DNA of 7,694 nucleotides, from positions 1-7,694 of the forward strand of contig JAICRA010000060.1 of the NCBI GenBank assembly GCA_025937615.1, read 5' to 3'. A program made the translations under genes and the position numbers. Of the stretch, positions 1 through 6,668 are shown in pieces. The stretch is from Thermomicrobiales bacterium (lineage in GTDB: Bacteria > Chloroflexota > Chloroflexia > Thermomicrobiales > UBA6265). Each line of letters opens with the position of its first letter. Position 1 is the stretch's first letter. The notes below the pieces were generated by a model. The model ran no database searches and was not told the origin of the DNA. It worked only from the letters and a program-made list of their open reading frames with translations.

Positions 1-346
1 GCGCGAGACTGTTCTCGGCTTTATCGTCGCAGAGCCGGACAGCCTCGGCATCGTTCAGGGTGGGAATCCCCCAGCGGCGTAGCGCGCGCAGGGTGTAGCC
101 GGAGCGCGAGTGGGCGACACAGCGGTCGAGGACGACGTCGAAATCGAGCCCGCTGCCGGGAGCGTGTGGCGACGAGAGATCGAGCACGAGGTCGCGATCG
201 AAAATCGGTGCGACTTCGATGCCCCGATCGCGGGCCGTGGCAAGGATCGACTTCTCCTCGGGGCGCAGGTAGGAGACGAGCACACCGAGCCGGGTGGAAT
301 GGGATGGCCTCAGCCGAGCGTGACCGTTGGGACTCGATTCAGTCAC
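1..346 (-). CDS. lysX: LysX/ArgX-type ATP-grasp ligase, N-terminal part (runs off the left edge)
   Basis: The family joins the alpha-amino group of glutamate or 2-aminoadipate to the C-terminal glutamate of LysW, using ATP. Only 115 codons are in the window. After an approximately 18-residue N-terminal extension the protein has the LysX start pattern [13 protein letters not shown] (residues 21-33), then [14 protein letters not shown] (70-83), the GIPTLND strand (93-99) and CDDKAENS (106-113); these follow the Thermus LysX segments ending RCVSQSRG, GIPVVN and GDKWATS as I remember them. Lys109 corresponds to the ATP-binding lysine of the GDK motif and is kept, unlike in the paralog at 1424-2332. 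I chose the GTG start at 346 because it overlaps the lysK stop in a GTGA arrangement, which implies translational coupling. The central and C-terminal ATP-grasp domains lie outside the window, so activity cannot be confirmed. Whether it prefers Glu (ArgX) or aminoadipate (LysX) cannot be read here; the arg neighbours favour Glu. Confidence 0.88.
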   Translation of the reverse strand, partial: MTESSPNGHARLRPSHSTRLGVLVSYLRPEEKSILATARDRGIEVAPIFDRDLVLDLSSPHAPGSGLDFDVVLDRCVAHSRSGYTLRALRRWGIPTLNDAEAVRLCDDKAENSLA

Positions 347-1446
347 AGTGACACCAGGACGTCGCGCAGAATTCTAATGGCCAGACCGTATTGTTCGAGA
401 TCGATCCGCTCCTCGGGCGTATGGTCGAGTGACGCATCGCCAGGTCCATAAGTAACCATAGGGCAGTTCCAGACCGGTCCGACGACGGTCATGTCAGAGG
501 TCCCCAGCTTCAGGGTGAAGCGGGGAGAGCCGCCCGCGGCACGAATGGCGCGCAGGAACGGGGGCACTAAGGGGGTCTGCTTCGGCGAGCGAAATCCCGC
601 TTGCACCCCATCGACCTCGATCGCGGCCGGCGCGGCGAGCTCTCGCAGGCGTCCCTGAAGCTGGTCCGTCTCGACCCCCGGTGGGAGGCGTAGACCGATC
701 GACATGACCGCTTCATCTTCCAACCCGTTCCCGCGCGAGTGGATCTCGCGCAGCGAGGGGGTGATGGTTGTAAACCCGGTGGAGGCGCCTATTGCGACGT
801 TCTGGGCGTCCAGCTCCGTCACCAGGGCGTTCCAGAACGCTATCGCTTGCTCCCCGGCTGATTCGCCCGGCCCAGCGGTGTGACGAGATGGCTGGCGCAG
901 CCGGTAGTGGAACCCGAGTGTGCCTCGGTAGCCGAGGCAGACGGCATCCCAGCCACTTGGCTCGCCAATGACGCAGTAATCAGGGGCATCCCAGGTGGCG
1001 ACGGCTCTGGCGCCGGGAGAACCGAGGCGCTCCTCCCCGACCGCTCCGACAACAGTAACTGTCGTCCTGAGGCCGGGTGCCGCAGCCGCAGCCGCGGCTA
1101 CGAAGGTGCAGAGCGGTCCCTTGGCGTCGACCGCGCCGCGGCCCCACAACTCGCCGCTCTCGATGCGGACGGGGATCTGACCGGGTACTGTGTCGATATG
1201 CCCAAGGAGCACGATCTGGCGCGGCCCTGAGCCAATGACCCCGATCGCATTGCCAGCGGCGTCGATGTTGGTGCGAAAGCCGCGAGCGTCCATTTGACGA
1301 CAGAGCTCGGCGACGGCCACATGCTCGTCGTCGGAAAGACTGGGTATCTTGACCAGGCGGCGCAACAGATCGACGTCGCTGGCGGTCGGGGTGACGCTCC
1401 GGGCCGTGGCTGCCGTCGCGATTTCAGGCGCTGATGATGAGATCAC
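343..1446 (-). CDS. lysK: LysK-type M20 metallohydrolase (LysW-ornithine/lysine carrier deacylase)
   Basis: A 367-residue M20-family peptidase. In LysW pathways it cleaves the isopeptide bond between the carrier glutamate and ornithine (or lysine), releasing the amino acid and free LysW in the cytosol. Visible metal-site motifs: [10 protein letters not shown] (80-89, with H83 and D85), [10 protein letters not shown] (102-111, with bridging D107), GEER (137-140, with E138/E139 as general base and ligand), GEPSGWD (161-167, E162) and the C-terminal HTPEE (342-346, H342). [10 protein letters not shown] is typical of LysK rather than ArgE/DapE, and the length matches LysK (about 360 residues). 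The GTG start at 1446 has an AAGGG Shine-Dalgarno 7 bases upstream and overlaps the preceding gene by 23 bases. An in-frame ATG at 1500 would give an 18-residue extension and a 77-base overlap, which I judge less likely. The next gene starts inside its stop codon. Substrate is inferred from context; a bifunctional Lys/Orn role is possible. Confidence 0.9.
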   Translation of the reverse strand: MISSSAPEIATAATARSVTPTASDVDLLRRLVKIPSLSDDEHVAVAELCRQMDARGFRTNIDAAGNAIGVIGSGPRQIVLLGHIDTVPGQIPVRIESGELWGRGAVDAKGPLCTFVAAAAAAAPGLRTTVTVVGAVGEERLGSPGARAVATWDAPDYCVIGEPSGWDAVCLGYRGTLGFHYRLRQPSRHTAGPGESAGEQAIAFWNALVTELDAQNVAIGASTGFTTITPSLREIHSRGNGLEDEAVMSIGLRLPPGVETDQLQGRLRELAAPAAIEVDGVQAGFRSPKQTPLVPPFLRAIRAAGGSPRFTLKLGTSDMTVVGPVWNCPMVTYGPGDASLDHTPEERIDLEQYGLAIRILRDVLVSL

Positions 1447-2332
1447 GTCCCAGCCCTTGTCCTTGGGCGAGGGTTGCGATACCCCGCCATGCCGGTTCAC
1501 GTTCGACTGAGAGGCGCTGCACCCCCGTCGCCAATCGGCGCTCCACCGCCCGGGCGATCACCTGTGCAACGGTCAGTTCACCGATCGGGATTGCGTCCCG
1601 GAAATCCGGCACGGGACGCGCGTCCCAGACCACCGGGGTCCCGGAGCGCACATCGATGACGATGGCCACGAGGGCCGCGTTCAGCGCGGCGGCGGCGTGC
1701 TCGGCCAGCCGGAGAGCCTGATTTGGTATGGCCTTACCAGATCTGGTCTCGAAGGCGGCGGCAGCGCCGTCGACCACGATCACGGTGACCAGGTCATCGG
1801 TGCTCGGAGATCCGGCCTGGATGAGTCCGAGGGAGCCTTCGATGCCGCCAAGCACGGCCCGGTGTTCGAGGACAGCCTCGGCCGCGTCCCAGTCGAGGAG
1901 CGCAATCGGCGAGGACTTCAGCTCCAGGGGCAGCAGGGTCGCCGGCAGTCCCATTGCCGCAACGGCCTCGATTCCGGCGTCCTCCGATGTGCAGAGTGCC
2001 GTCAGCGGTCGCGGAAGATCGTGCACGGCCACGGCCGATGCCACATCGAGGCGGTCACCAGTCGCGGCGATACCCGCGCAGAGCACGGGTACATCGAGGG
2101 CAGCGCACGTCGCCAGCACCGCGCGGGCGATTTGCCGGGTCGGGTGGCGGTCGACGACGATCTGAGGTACGGGGAAGGGCCGTCCGCTCGGTGACGGTGC
2201 CATCGGGCCGACCGGCAGCGGTTCGTCCGCGGGCGGGAAAAGCGCCGAGACGATGCCAGCTTCTGCCAGCGCTGCCATCAGCGCGTTTTCTTCAACTCGA
2301 CCACGCGCGCAAAGCACGCCTACCGTCGCCAT
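1424..2332 (-). CDS. Degenerate LysX-like ATP-grasp paralog, probably catalytically inactive
   Basis: An intact 302-residue protein that aligns along its length with LysX but has lost the catalytic residues. Homology shows in VGVLCAR (4-10), the ALDVPVL strand (78-84), the G92-D-R segment in the place of GDK, the GLPATLLP stretch (128-135) in place of GYPVVLKP, and [13 protein letters not shown] (151-163) in place of AEALLEHKEVLGG. The GDK lysine is Arg94, the VLKP lysine is Leu134, the GSWGR loop is replaced by ELKSSP, the DIR motif reads DLV (180-182), and the metal-binding D and NEVN segments read VAIVID and WDAR (237-240). The Thermus comparison is from memory. I chose the ATG at 2332 because an AAAAGGGG Shine-Dalgarno lies just upstream and homology starts there; an earlier ATG at 2419 would overlap lysW. 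The gene sits 52 bases after lysW and overlaps lysK, so it is part of the operon and not decaying. Its function is unknown; a scaffold or regulatory subunit for the intact LysX is a guess. Confidence 0.82.
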   Translation of the reverse strand: MATVGVLCARGRVEENALMAALAEAGIVSALFPPADEPLPVGPMAPSPSGRPFPVPQIVVDRHPTRQIARAVLATCAALDVPVLCAGIAATGDRLDVASAVAVHDLPRPLTALCTSEDAGIEAVAAMGLPATLLPLELKSSPIALLDWDAAEAVLEHRAVLGGIEGSLGLIQAGSPSTDDLVTVIVVDGAAAAFETRSGKAIPNQALRLAEHAAAALNAALVAIVIDVRSGTPVVWDARPVPDFRDAIPIGELTVAQVIARAVERRLATGVQRLSVEREPAWRGIATLAQGQGLGRDLIISA

Positions 2333-2384
2333 TGCGGACCCCTTTTCTGCCGTCAACCTCGTCCGGAACGCTCCCGCGGGCCGG

Positions 2385-2549
2385 TTATTCGCCCCAGTCC
2401 TCGCCCTCCTCGGGGGCAAGACCGACGGTTACCGGGTCGACAGTGAGGACTTCGAGATCGACCCCACAGTCGGGACAGGTGACGATCTCCCCCTGCTCGA
2501 CCTCGCTCAGATGCAGCTCGGCGCCACACTCCGGACAGGTCGCGTCCAT
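2385..2549 (-). CDS. lysW: LysW amino-group carrier protein
   Basis: A 54-residue acidic carrier protein. Its C-terminal glutamate receives Glu or aminoadipate through its amino group, and the pathway intermediates are processed while attached, which protects the amine and offers a negatively charged handle to the enzymes. Direct evidence: a zinc-ribbon pair of CPxC motifs (CPEC at 5-8 and CPDC at 25-28), an acidic middle region, and the hallmark C-terminus EDWGE (50-54) ending in the acceptor Glu54. Size matches the family (about 54 residues). The ATG at 2549 has a strong AGGAAGG Shine-Dalgarno and begins exactly at the conserved sequence; an upstream in-frame ATG at 2579 would only add 10 basic residues and lose this site. 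It follows the OTC gene by 91 bases and precedes the LysX-like gene. This gene is the firmest proof that the locus uses carrier-protein chemistry rather than N-acetylation. Confidence 0.96.
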   Translation of the reverse strand: MDATCPECGAELHLSEVEQGEIVTCPDCGVDLEVLTVDPVTVGLAPEEGEDWGE

Positions 2550-2640
2550 CGCTTTTTCCTTCCTCCCTCGCACCTGCACGTGCGGTTGTATTCCTTGCCG
2601 ACAGAGCCCTCGCCCTGACGCCTAGCTCACGGTGTCGTCG

Positions 2641-3657
2641 CTACCCCATCGTCAGCAGGAGCACGGCCTTGTGCATGTGCAACCGATTTGCCGCCTGCTC
2701 GAATACGATCGATTGCGGACCGTCCGCTACAGCCGCTTCCACCTCCATGTCCCGTTGCATCGGTAGACAGTGCATGAAGACCGCGGCCGGCCGCGCCTCC
2801 GCCATCAACGCCACAGTCACCTTGTACGGCGCCAGCGCGAGTCGCTTCTGCGGGTCGTCCGGCTGACCCATGCTCTCGTGGACGTCGGTGTACACCGCGT
2901 CGGCCCCGGTGACAGCCTGAACGGGGTCATCGGTGACGAGGATGGAGCCTCCCGCCTGTGCCGACAGCTCCCGCGCGCGTTCAGCGAGGGTGTGGTCGGG
3001 GGCAAAGGAGCCAGGAGAGGCGACCGCGACGTGCATGCCCGCGGCGGCGCCGCTGAGCATCAGCGAGTGGCAGACGTTGTTGCCATCGCCGACATAGGCC
3101 AGCTTCAGTCCCTTGAGCCCGCCGAACTGGTCATGCAGGGTCAACAAGTCGCTCAGGGCTTCTATGGGATGGAAGCGCTCAGTGAGCGCATTGTAGACCG
3201 GCACCGAGGCGCCGCCCATGAAGACGATGAGATCGTCATGAGCGCCGAAACGGGCGGCGATACCATCGACGTAGCGGCTCAGGATCTGGGCCGTGTCAGG
3301 CAAAGTCTCGCCGCGGGTGAGCTGGAGCTCGTGCGCGCCGAGAAAAGTCGCGTGCCCGCCAAGTTGCTCCATGCCTGCCTGAAAGGCATTGCGGGTGCGG
3401 GTGCTGGGATGCTGGAAAAGCATGCCCAATGTCTTCCCGGCCAGATATGGGTGCGGTTGCGCCCGCTCGCGCTGGGTCTTGAGCCAGAGCGCCGTGTGGA
3501 CGAGCGCGTCGACCTCGGCGCGCGAGAGGTCGAGGTCGGACAGGACGCTACGCCCGCGCAGTCCGGGAGCCGCGACGCGCGCGGCAGGATCGTCGATCCA
3601 GGAAAAGACCTGCCCGCCCAGCCCCGTCGCGTTGTAGCCGTCGATCACTGTCTGCAC
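2641..3657 (-). CDS. Ornithine carbamoyltransferase paralog 1 (active-site Gln replaced by Glu)
   Basis: A 338-residue aspartate/ornithine carbamoyltransferase family protein, expected to transfer the carbamoyl group from carbamoyl phosphate to ornithine, giving citrulline. Motifs in order: carbamoyl-phosphate site FQHPSTRTR (81-89), RGETLPDTAQ (115-124), HPIE (163-166), GDGNN (190-194, ornithine site), DVHESMG (258-264, the SMG loop typical of ornithine rather than N-acetylornithine enzymes) and HCLP (296-299). In standard OTC the third motif is HPxQ, whose Gln contacts the carbamoyl group; here it is Glu166, while the neighbouring paralog keeps Gln. Start: GTG at 3657, 14 bases after the upstream gene stop, with an AAGGAG Shine-Dalgarno that overlaps that stop (TAAGGAG) and sits 10 bases from the start. 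High similarity to the neighbour points to tandem duplication. It may be an OTC with altered kinetics, a different transcarbamoylase, or a subunit of a mixed trimer; I cannot tell which, so I give no symbol. Confidence 0.85.
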   Translation of the reverse strand: MQTVIDGYNATGLGGQVFSWIDDPAARVAAPGLRGRSVLSDLDLSRAEVDALVHTALWLKTQRERAQPHPYLAGKTLGMLFQHPSTRTRNAFQAGMEQLGGHATFLGAHELQLTRGETLPDTAQILSRYVDGIAARFGAHDDLIVFMGGASVPVYNALTERFHPIEALSDLLTLHDQFGGLKGLKLAYVGDGNNVCHSLMLSGAAAGMHVAVASPGSFAPDHTLAERARELSAQAGGSILVTDDPVQAVTGADAVYTDVHESMGQPDDPQKRLALAPYKVTVALMAEARPAAVFMHCLPMQRDMEVEAAVADGPQSIVFEQAANRLHMHKAVLLLTMG

Positions 3658-3671
3658 TACTGTTGTTCTCC

Positions 3672-4781
3672 TTACGCCACTGTCGAGCAGAGGGTGTGCA
3701 GGAGGACTGCCTTTTGCAGATGGAGCCGATTTTCGGCCTGATCGAAAATGATCGAGCGCGGGCCGTCAGCCACGGCGGCTTCGACCTCCTGATCGCGGTG
3801 CATGGGCAGGCAGTGCATGAAGACCGCCGCTGGTTTCGCCGCGCTCATGATCTTGGTGGTCACTTTGTACGGCGCCAGGGCTACCGCTCGTGTGGCGGCG
3901 TCGGTCTGACCCATGCTGACATGGACATCGGTGTAGACCGCATCGGCGCCGCTGGCGGCCGCCATCGGATCGTCGGTGACGACGATCTCGGGATCCGCGC
4001 CGCTGGCCGCGGCCAGCCAACGCGCGTGATTCACGACTTCCGGGTCCGGCTCGTAGCCCGGCGGCGACGCCACGGCCACGTTCATGCCCATCACGGCGCA
4101 GGTCAGCAGCAGCGAATGGACCATGTTGTTGCCGTCGCCAAGATAGGCGAGCTTGCGTCCGGCGAAGCCGCCGAAAGCCTCCTGCATCGTCAGTAGATCG
4201 CTGAGCGATTGCATCGGGTGGCAGCGGTCGGAGAGCCCGTTGAGGACCGGAACCGATGAGGCGGCGGTGATCTCTTCGATATCGCTGTGCGCGGCGACGC
4301 GGGCGACGATGCCGTCGACGTAGCGGCTCAGGACCTGCGCCGTGTCGGCAAGAGTCTCCCCGCGCTTGATCTGCAAATCATGGACACCGAGGAAGATGGC
4401 CTGACCCCCGAGTTGGGCCATGCCCGCTTCGAACGCGACGCGGGTGCGAGTGCTGGGGTGCTGGAAGATCATGCCGAGCGACTTGCCGGCCAGGTACCCG
4501 TGCGGCTGACCTGCCTGCCGCAGCTTCTTCAACCGGGCAGCGGTGCCGATCACCTCCAGGATCTCGTCACGGGTCAGGTCGGTGTCGGTGATGACACTTC
4601 GCCCCTGCAAGCGCGCGCTGATGGTGAAGGTCGGAAAATTGCCCGCGCCGGGGCCGCCGAGCGAGATCGCGCGGGGAGCGATCGCTTCGGTGAACGGGTC
4701 GGATTGCGGTTCAACTCGGGTCAGACTCGGCGTCGGTTGCGGGATTGGGCGCGGCTCCGCCGCGGTGGACGCTTCGAACAT
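3672..4781 (-). CDS. argF: Ornithine carbamoyltransferase
   Basis: A 369-residue cytosolic OTC making citrulline from ornithine and carbamoyl phosphate, the step after LysK release. Motifs: FQHPSTRTR (106-114), RGETLADTAQ (140-149), HPMQ (188-191, intact carbamoyl site), GDGNN (215-219), DVHVSMG (285-291, ornithine-binding SMG loop) and HCLP (323-326, catalytic Cys324). About 55 N-terminal residues rich in Pro precede the conserved LQGRSVI; the rest has normal OTC length. I place the start at the ATG at 4781, behind a GAAGGGGG Shine-Dalgarno with 7-base spacing. The frame stays open upstream to 5099, but that part is the T-box RNA leader and not protein. It is the first gene of the operon, so its translation should be controlled directly by the T-box. 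The downstream paralog begins 14 bases after its stop. It departs from common OTCs in DVH where DVW is usual and RDQEV where RGEEV is usual, both shared with the paralog. Confidence 0.92.
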   Translation of the reverse strand: MFEASTAAEPRPIPQPTPSLTRVEPQSDPFTEAIAPRAISLGGPGAGNFPTFTISARLQGRSVITDTDLTRDEILEVIGTAARLKKLRQAGQPHGYLAGKSLGMIFQHPSTRTRVAFEAGMAQLGGQAIFLGVHDLQIKRGETLADTAQVLSRYVDGIVARVAAHSDIEEITAASSVPVLNGLSDRCHPMQSLSDLLTMQEAFGGFAGRKLAYLGDGNNMVHSLLLTCAVMGMNVAVASPPGYEPDPEVVNHARWLAAASGADPEIVVTDDPMAAASGADAVYTDVHVSMGQTDAATRAVALAPYKVTTKIMSAAKPAAVFMHCLPMHRDQEVEAAVADGPRSIIFDQAENRLHLQKAVLLHTLCSTVA

Positions 4782-4788
4782 GACAAAC

Positions 4789-4863
4789 CCCCTTCGGTTC
4801 CTGACGTCGACGGGACGCCTGGCGCCGGCCGGCGCATCGTGCGCCGAATCCGGACCAAAGGGG
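4789..4863 (-). promoter_or_regulatory. Shine-Dalgarno sequestrator of the argF T-box
   Basis: CCCCTTTGGT (4863-4854) can form ten base pairs, one of them G-U, with ACCGAAGGGG (4798-4789), which includes the argF Shine-Dalgarno. The same CCCCTT is the 3' strand of the T-box antisequestrator that pairs with AAGGG (4895-4891). The two folds are mutually exclusive, as in translational T-boxes. Between the arms a stable local hairpin, CGGCGCA/TGCGCCG with loop CGA (4846-4830), would bring them together. The pairing is seen directly; the switching is inferred from known T-box mechanism. Confidence 0.75.
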
Positions 4864-5100
4864 CGAGAGGCGTCTGCTCCCGCGGTACCACCCTTCTTGC
4901 GAGCGACCGGGGAACCCCGGCGGCGCGCATCTCTCGGTTGTTCGTTCCGTGGGAACCACCCACCTGAGCCTACTTGTCGCGCGAGGCGACGTTCTTCGGC
5001 CAGCCGCTCCGGGATGCGTTCGGGGCGATTCCGCGGGTCCCAGGCTTCCACCGTCCCTGAGTCGCTTGCGCGGTTCTCGGCCCTACTCCTCCCCATCATC
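4789..5100 (-). ncRNA. T-box riboswitch, probable arginine (CGC) specificity, translational type
   Basis: The minus-strand leader of the OTC operon has the parts of a T-box in order. Stem I begins near 5100: lower helix GGGA (5093-5090) with TCCC (5014-5011), specifier loop with AGTA (5087-5084) opposite GAACGCA (5021-5015), upper helix GGGC (5083-5080) with GCCC (5026-5023), and a distal CAGG/CCTG helix with GGTGGAA (5052-5046). By the usual GAA-NNN-A register the specifier is CGC at 5018-5016, an arginine codon. A stem III hairpin GTGGG/CCCAC lies at 4963-4949. The T-box sequence AAGGGTGGTACCGCG is at 4895-4881, and its pairing strand CTCTCGCCCCTTT is at 4869-4857. The TGGT bulge predicts an A discriminator base on the tRNA. 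No U-rich terminator follows; instead CCCCTTTGGT can pair with the Shine-Dalgarno, so control is probably at translation. Uncharged tRNA-Arg would free the ribosome site. Confidence 0.92.
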
Positions 5101-5294
5101 GCGGGGGACCACCTCGCGCACGTCGCATGTTGCGTGCCGGTGGTCGAGATATGACTACTGCCGATGAATTGTTCGCGGCAAAGCGCTGATCGTTCCGCGG
5201 TCTGGCGGCCGTCAGCGCGTCGGACGGGACCGACGCGCTGGCCGCCAGCGCGGAGAGCGGGAGGGGTCCTCCAACTGCCGCCGATGCGATTTCG
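5101..5294 (-). other. Intergenic region between argG and the T-box
   Basis: No convincing coding sequence is present. It holds the long hairpin at 5253-5195 and a second smaller inverted repeat, ACCACC (5144-5139) with GGTGGT (5113-5108) enclosing GCACG/CGTGC (5137-5133 with 5122-5118), just before stem I of the T-box. A promoter for the T-box transcript is expected here, but I see only weak candidates, such as TTGCCG (5181-5176) 18 bases before TAGTCA (5157-5152), whose -10 is a poor match. The operon may therefore also be transcribed by read-through from argG. Confidence 0.5.
5195..5253 (-). terminator. Long GC-rich hairpin after argG (possible terminator or processing site)
   Basis: A 24-bp stem: CCGCG with CGCGG (5253-5249 with 5199-5195), CTGGCGGCC with GGCCGCCAG (5248-5240 with 5210-5202) and AGCGCGTCGG with CCGACGCGCT (5239-5230 with 5223-5214), closed by loop TCCCGT, with bulges of 2 and 3 bases on the 3' side. 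It starts 41 bases after the argG stop. There is no U-tract after it, so it is not a classic intrinsic terminator; it could still pause polymerase, mark an RNA processing point, or protect the argG 3' end. Confidence 0.5.
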
Positions 5295-6545
5295 TCATCG
5301 CGCCACCTCCAGTGTTTCTTCCCGCAAGCGGCGATCACGCTGTGCCGCGACTTTTTGACCGAGACCGAACAGCCGGATGAAGCCCTCGGCATCGGCCTGA
5401 CGGTAGACGTCGTCTTCGCCGAATGTGGCGAGATCTTCACGATAGAGGCCGAAAGGTGACCTGCGACCGACCGCGCTGGCGGCGCCCTTGTACAGCTTCA
5501 TCCGCACGTCACCGGTGACCGGCAACAGGCTGCGGTCGACAAACGCGTCGAGCGCCTCGCGCAGCGGCGAAAACCAGAGGCCGTTGTAAACCAGATCGGC
5601 GTACGTCAGCGTCAGCTCATCCTTGAGCCGCATCGTCGCCTTATCGAGCGTCAGATGCTCCAGCTCCCGATGGGCGGTGGTGAGAATAGTGCCGCCCGGA
5701 GTCTCGTAGACACCGCGGCTCTTCATCCCCACCAGCCGGTTCTCGAGCAGGTCGATGCGACCGACTCCATGCTCACCACCGATGGCATTGAGGGCTTGCA
5801 CCAGCGCCAGCGGTTCCAGGAGCTGGCCATCGAGACTGACCGGCCACCCTTCTTCGAAACCGAGCGTCAGGTAGGCCGGAGTGTCGGGCGCTTGCTCGGG
5901 CGAGACGGTCAGGGTGTAGGCGTCGTCGGGCGGCTCGGTCCACGGGTCCTCGAGCGCGCCACCCTCGTGCGAGAGGTGCCAGAGATTGCCATCGAGCGAA
6001 TAGATCTTGGCCGCGGTCGCCTGCACCGGCACATCGTGCGCGGCGGCGTAAGCGATGGCGTCTTCGCGGGAGCGGATGTGCCACGAGCGCCAGGGCGCAA
6101 TGACCGTCAGATGCGGCGCCAGCGCCTGGTAGGTTAGCTCGAACCGGACCTGGTCGTTGCCCTTGCCGGTGCAGCCGTGCGCGACCGCATCAGCGCCTTC
6201 CAGGAGAGCGATCTCGACCTGGTGCTTGGCGATGACCGGCCGCGCCATCGAGGTGCCGAGGAGATACTTTCGCTCGTAGACCGCACCGGCGCGGAGCGTG
6301 GGGAAGACGTACTCGCGCAGGAACTCCTCGCGAGCGTCGATGACGTAGGCCTTGGACGCCCCGCTGGCCAGGGCCTTGGCTTCGATCTGGGAGAGGTCGT
6401 CAGGCTGACCCACGTCGACCGCGGCCGCGATGACTTCGCAGTCGCCGTACTCTTCCTTCAGCCAGGGAATGATGCAAGAGGTATCGAGACCCCCGGAGTA
6501 GGCGAGGACAACTTTTCTCGGCGCGTGGCCGGCGGGTGATGACAC
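5295..6545 (-). CDS. argG: Argininosuccinate synthase
   Basis: A 416-residue cytosolic enzyme that condenses citrulline with aspartate using ATP (to AMP and PPi), giving argininosuccinate. The N-terminal PP-loop AYSGGLDTS (15-23) binds ATP; further family signatures are VDVGQ (44-48), the citrulline/aspartate region [14 protein letters not shown] (123-136), LWHLSHEGG (188-196) and [17 protein letters not shown] (262-278). Length fits the usual approximately 400 residues, and all expected motifs are intact. The start is GTG at 6545, with a CGGGAG Shine-Dalgarno 8 bases upstream and the conserved KVVLAYSGG following after only ten residues. It is transcribed from its own promoter near 6767-6739 and separated from the OTC operon by a large hairpin and the T-box. 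No argH is in the window. Its Shine-Dalgarno is complementary to a segment of the upstream leader ORF, suggesting its own translational control. Confidence 0.97.
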   Translation of the reverse strand: MSSPAGHAPRKVVLAYSGGLDTSCIIPWLKEEYGDCEVIAAAVDVGQPDDLSQIEAKALASGASKAYVIDAREEFLREYVFPTLRAGAVYERKYLLGTSMARPVIAKHQVEIALLEGADAVAHGCTGKGNDQVRFELTYQALAPHLTVIAPWRSWHIRSREDAIAYAAAHDVPVQATAAKIYSLDGNLWHLSHEGGALEDPWTEPPDDAYTLTVSPEQAPDTPAYLTLGFEEGWPVSLDGQLLEPLALVQALNAIGGEHGVGRIDLLENRLVGMKSRGVYETPGGTILTTAHRELEHLTLDKATMRLKDELTLTYADLVYNGLWFSPLREALDAFVDRSLLPVTGDVRMKLYKGAASAVGRRSPFGLYREDLATFGEDDVYRQADAEGFIRLFGLGQKVAAQRDRRLREETLEVAR

Positions 6546-6553
6546 GTGTAGAA

Positions 6554-6668
6554 CTCCCGGTCAGAAGATGAACGCGAACCAGACACACCCCACCTGGGGC
6601 AGTCGCTGCTAGGCCGAACGGGGAATGCCCGTCCGGCAAGTACGGGTTCGGAGGTTCGGGACCGAGAG
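6554..6668 (-). promoter_or_regulatory. argG leader: Shine-Dalgarno-blocking pairing and hairpin
   Basis: In the argG leader RNA, CUCUCGGUC (6668-6660) can pair over nine bases, with one G-U, to GACCGGGAG (6562-6554), which contains the argG Shine-Dalgarno. Between them sits a hairpin, GCCGGACGGG with CCCGTTCGGC (6637-6628 with 6622-6613), loop CATTC, ten pairs with one wobble, and a small CCCC/GGGG hairpin around 6600-6588. No U-tract follows either hairpin, so any regulation would act on translation. Pairing is visible in the sequence; the regulatory role is inferred. Confidence 0.4.

Noticed and set aside
1424..2332. LysX-like gene as a pseudogene
   Set aside because: No stop or frameshift, good Shine-Dalgarno, normal length and overlap with lysK; it looks like a maintained pseudoenzyme.
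2550..2640. Regulatory RNA in the 91-base gap before lysW
   Set aside because: Only a weak CGCAC/GTGCG inverted repeat is visible; nothing supports a riboswitch or terminator.
2770..3741. 323-codon plus-strand open frame opposite the second OTC
   Set aside because: It is antisense to a clearly conserved gene, has no recognisable domain, and comes from the GC-rich codon pattern. The same holds for the plus-strand frames at 3663-4196, 4287-4967, 1697-2194 and 1954-2625.
2641..4781. N-acetylornithine or N-succinylornithine transcarbamoylase
   Set aside because: Both paralogs have the DxHxSMG-type ornithine loop and a LysK deacylase is present, so the substrate is most likely free ornithine.
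4941..4963. A second T-box-like sequence (GGGTGGTTCCCACGG) upstream of the main T-box
   Set aside because: It forms a neat GTGGG/CCCAC hairpin at the place of stem III, and no matching antisequestrator strand was found, so a tandem T-box is unlikely.
4782..5099. 106-residue N-terminal extension of the OTC at 3672-4781
   Set aside because: The frame is open, but the region is the T-box RNA, the peptide has no OTC homology and is rich in Arg and Gly, and a strong Shine-Dalgarno precedes the ATG at 4781.
5149..5181. Promoter for the T-box transcript (TTGCCG, 18 bases, TAGTCA)
   Set aside because: The -10 match is poor; I could not find a convincing promoter and did not list it as a feature.
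5096..5440. 114-codon minus-strand open frame between argG and the T-box
   Set aside because: It overlaps argG in another frame and runs through the long hairpin; no homology is recognisable.
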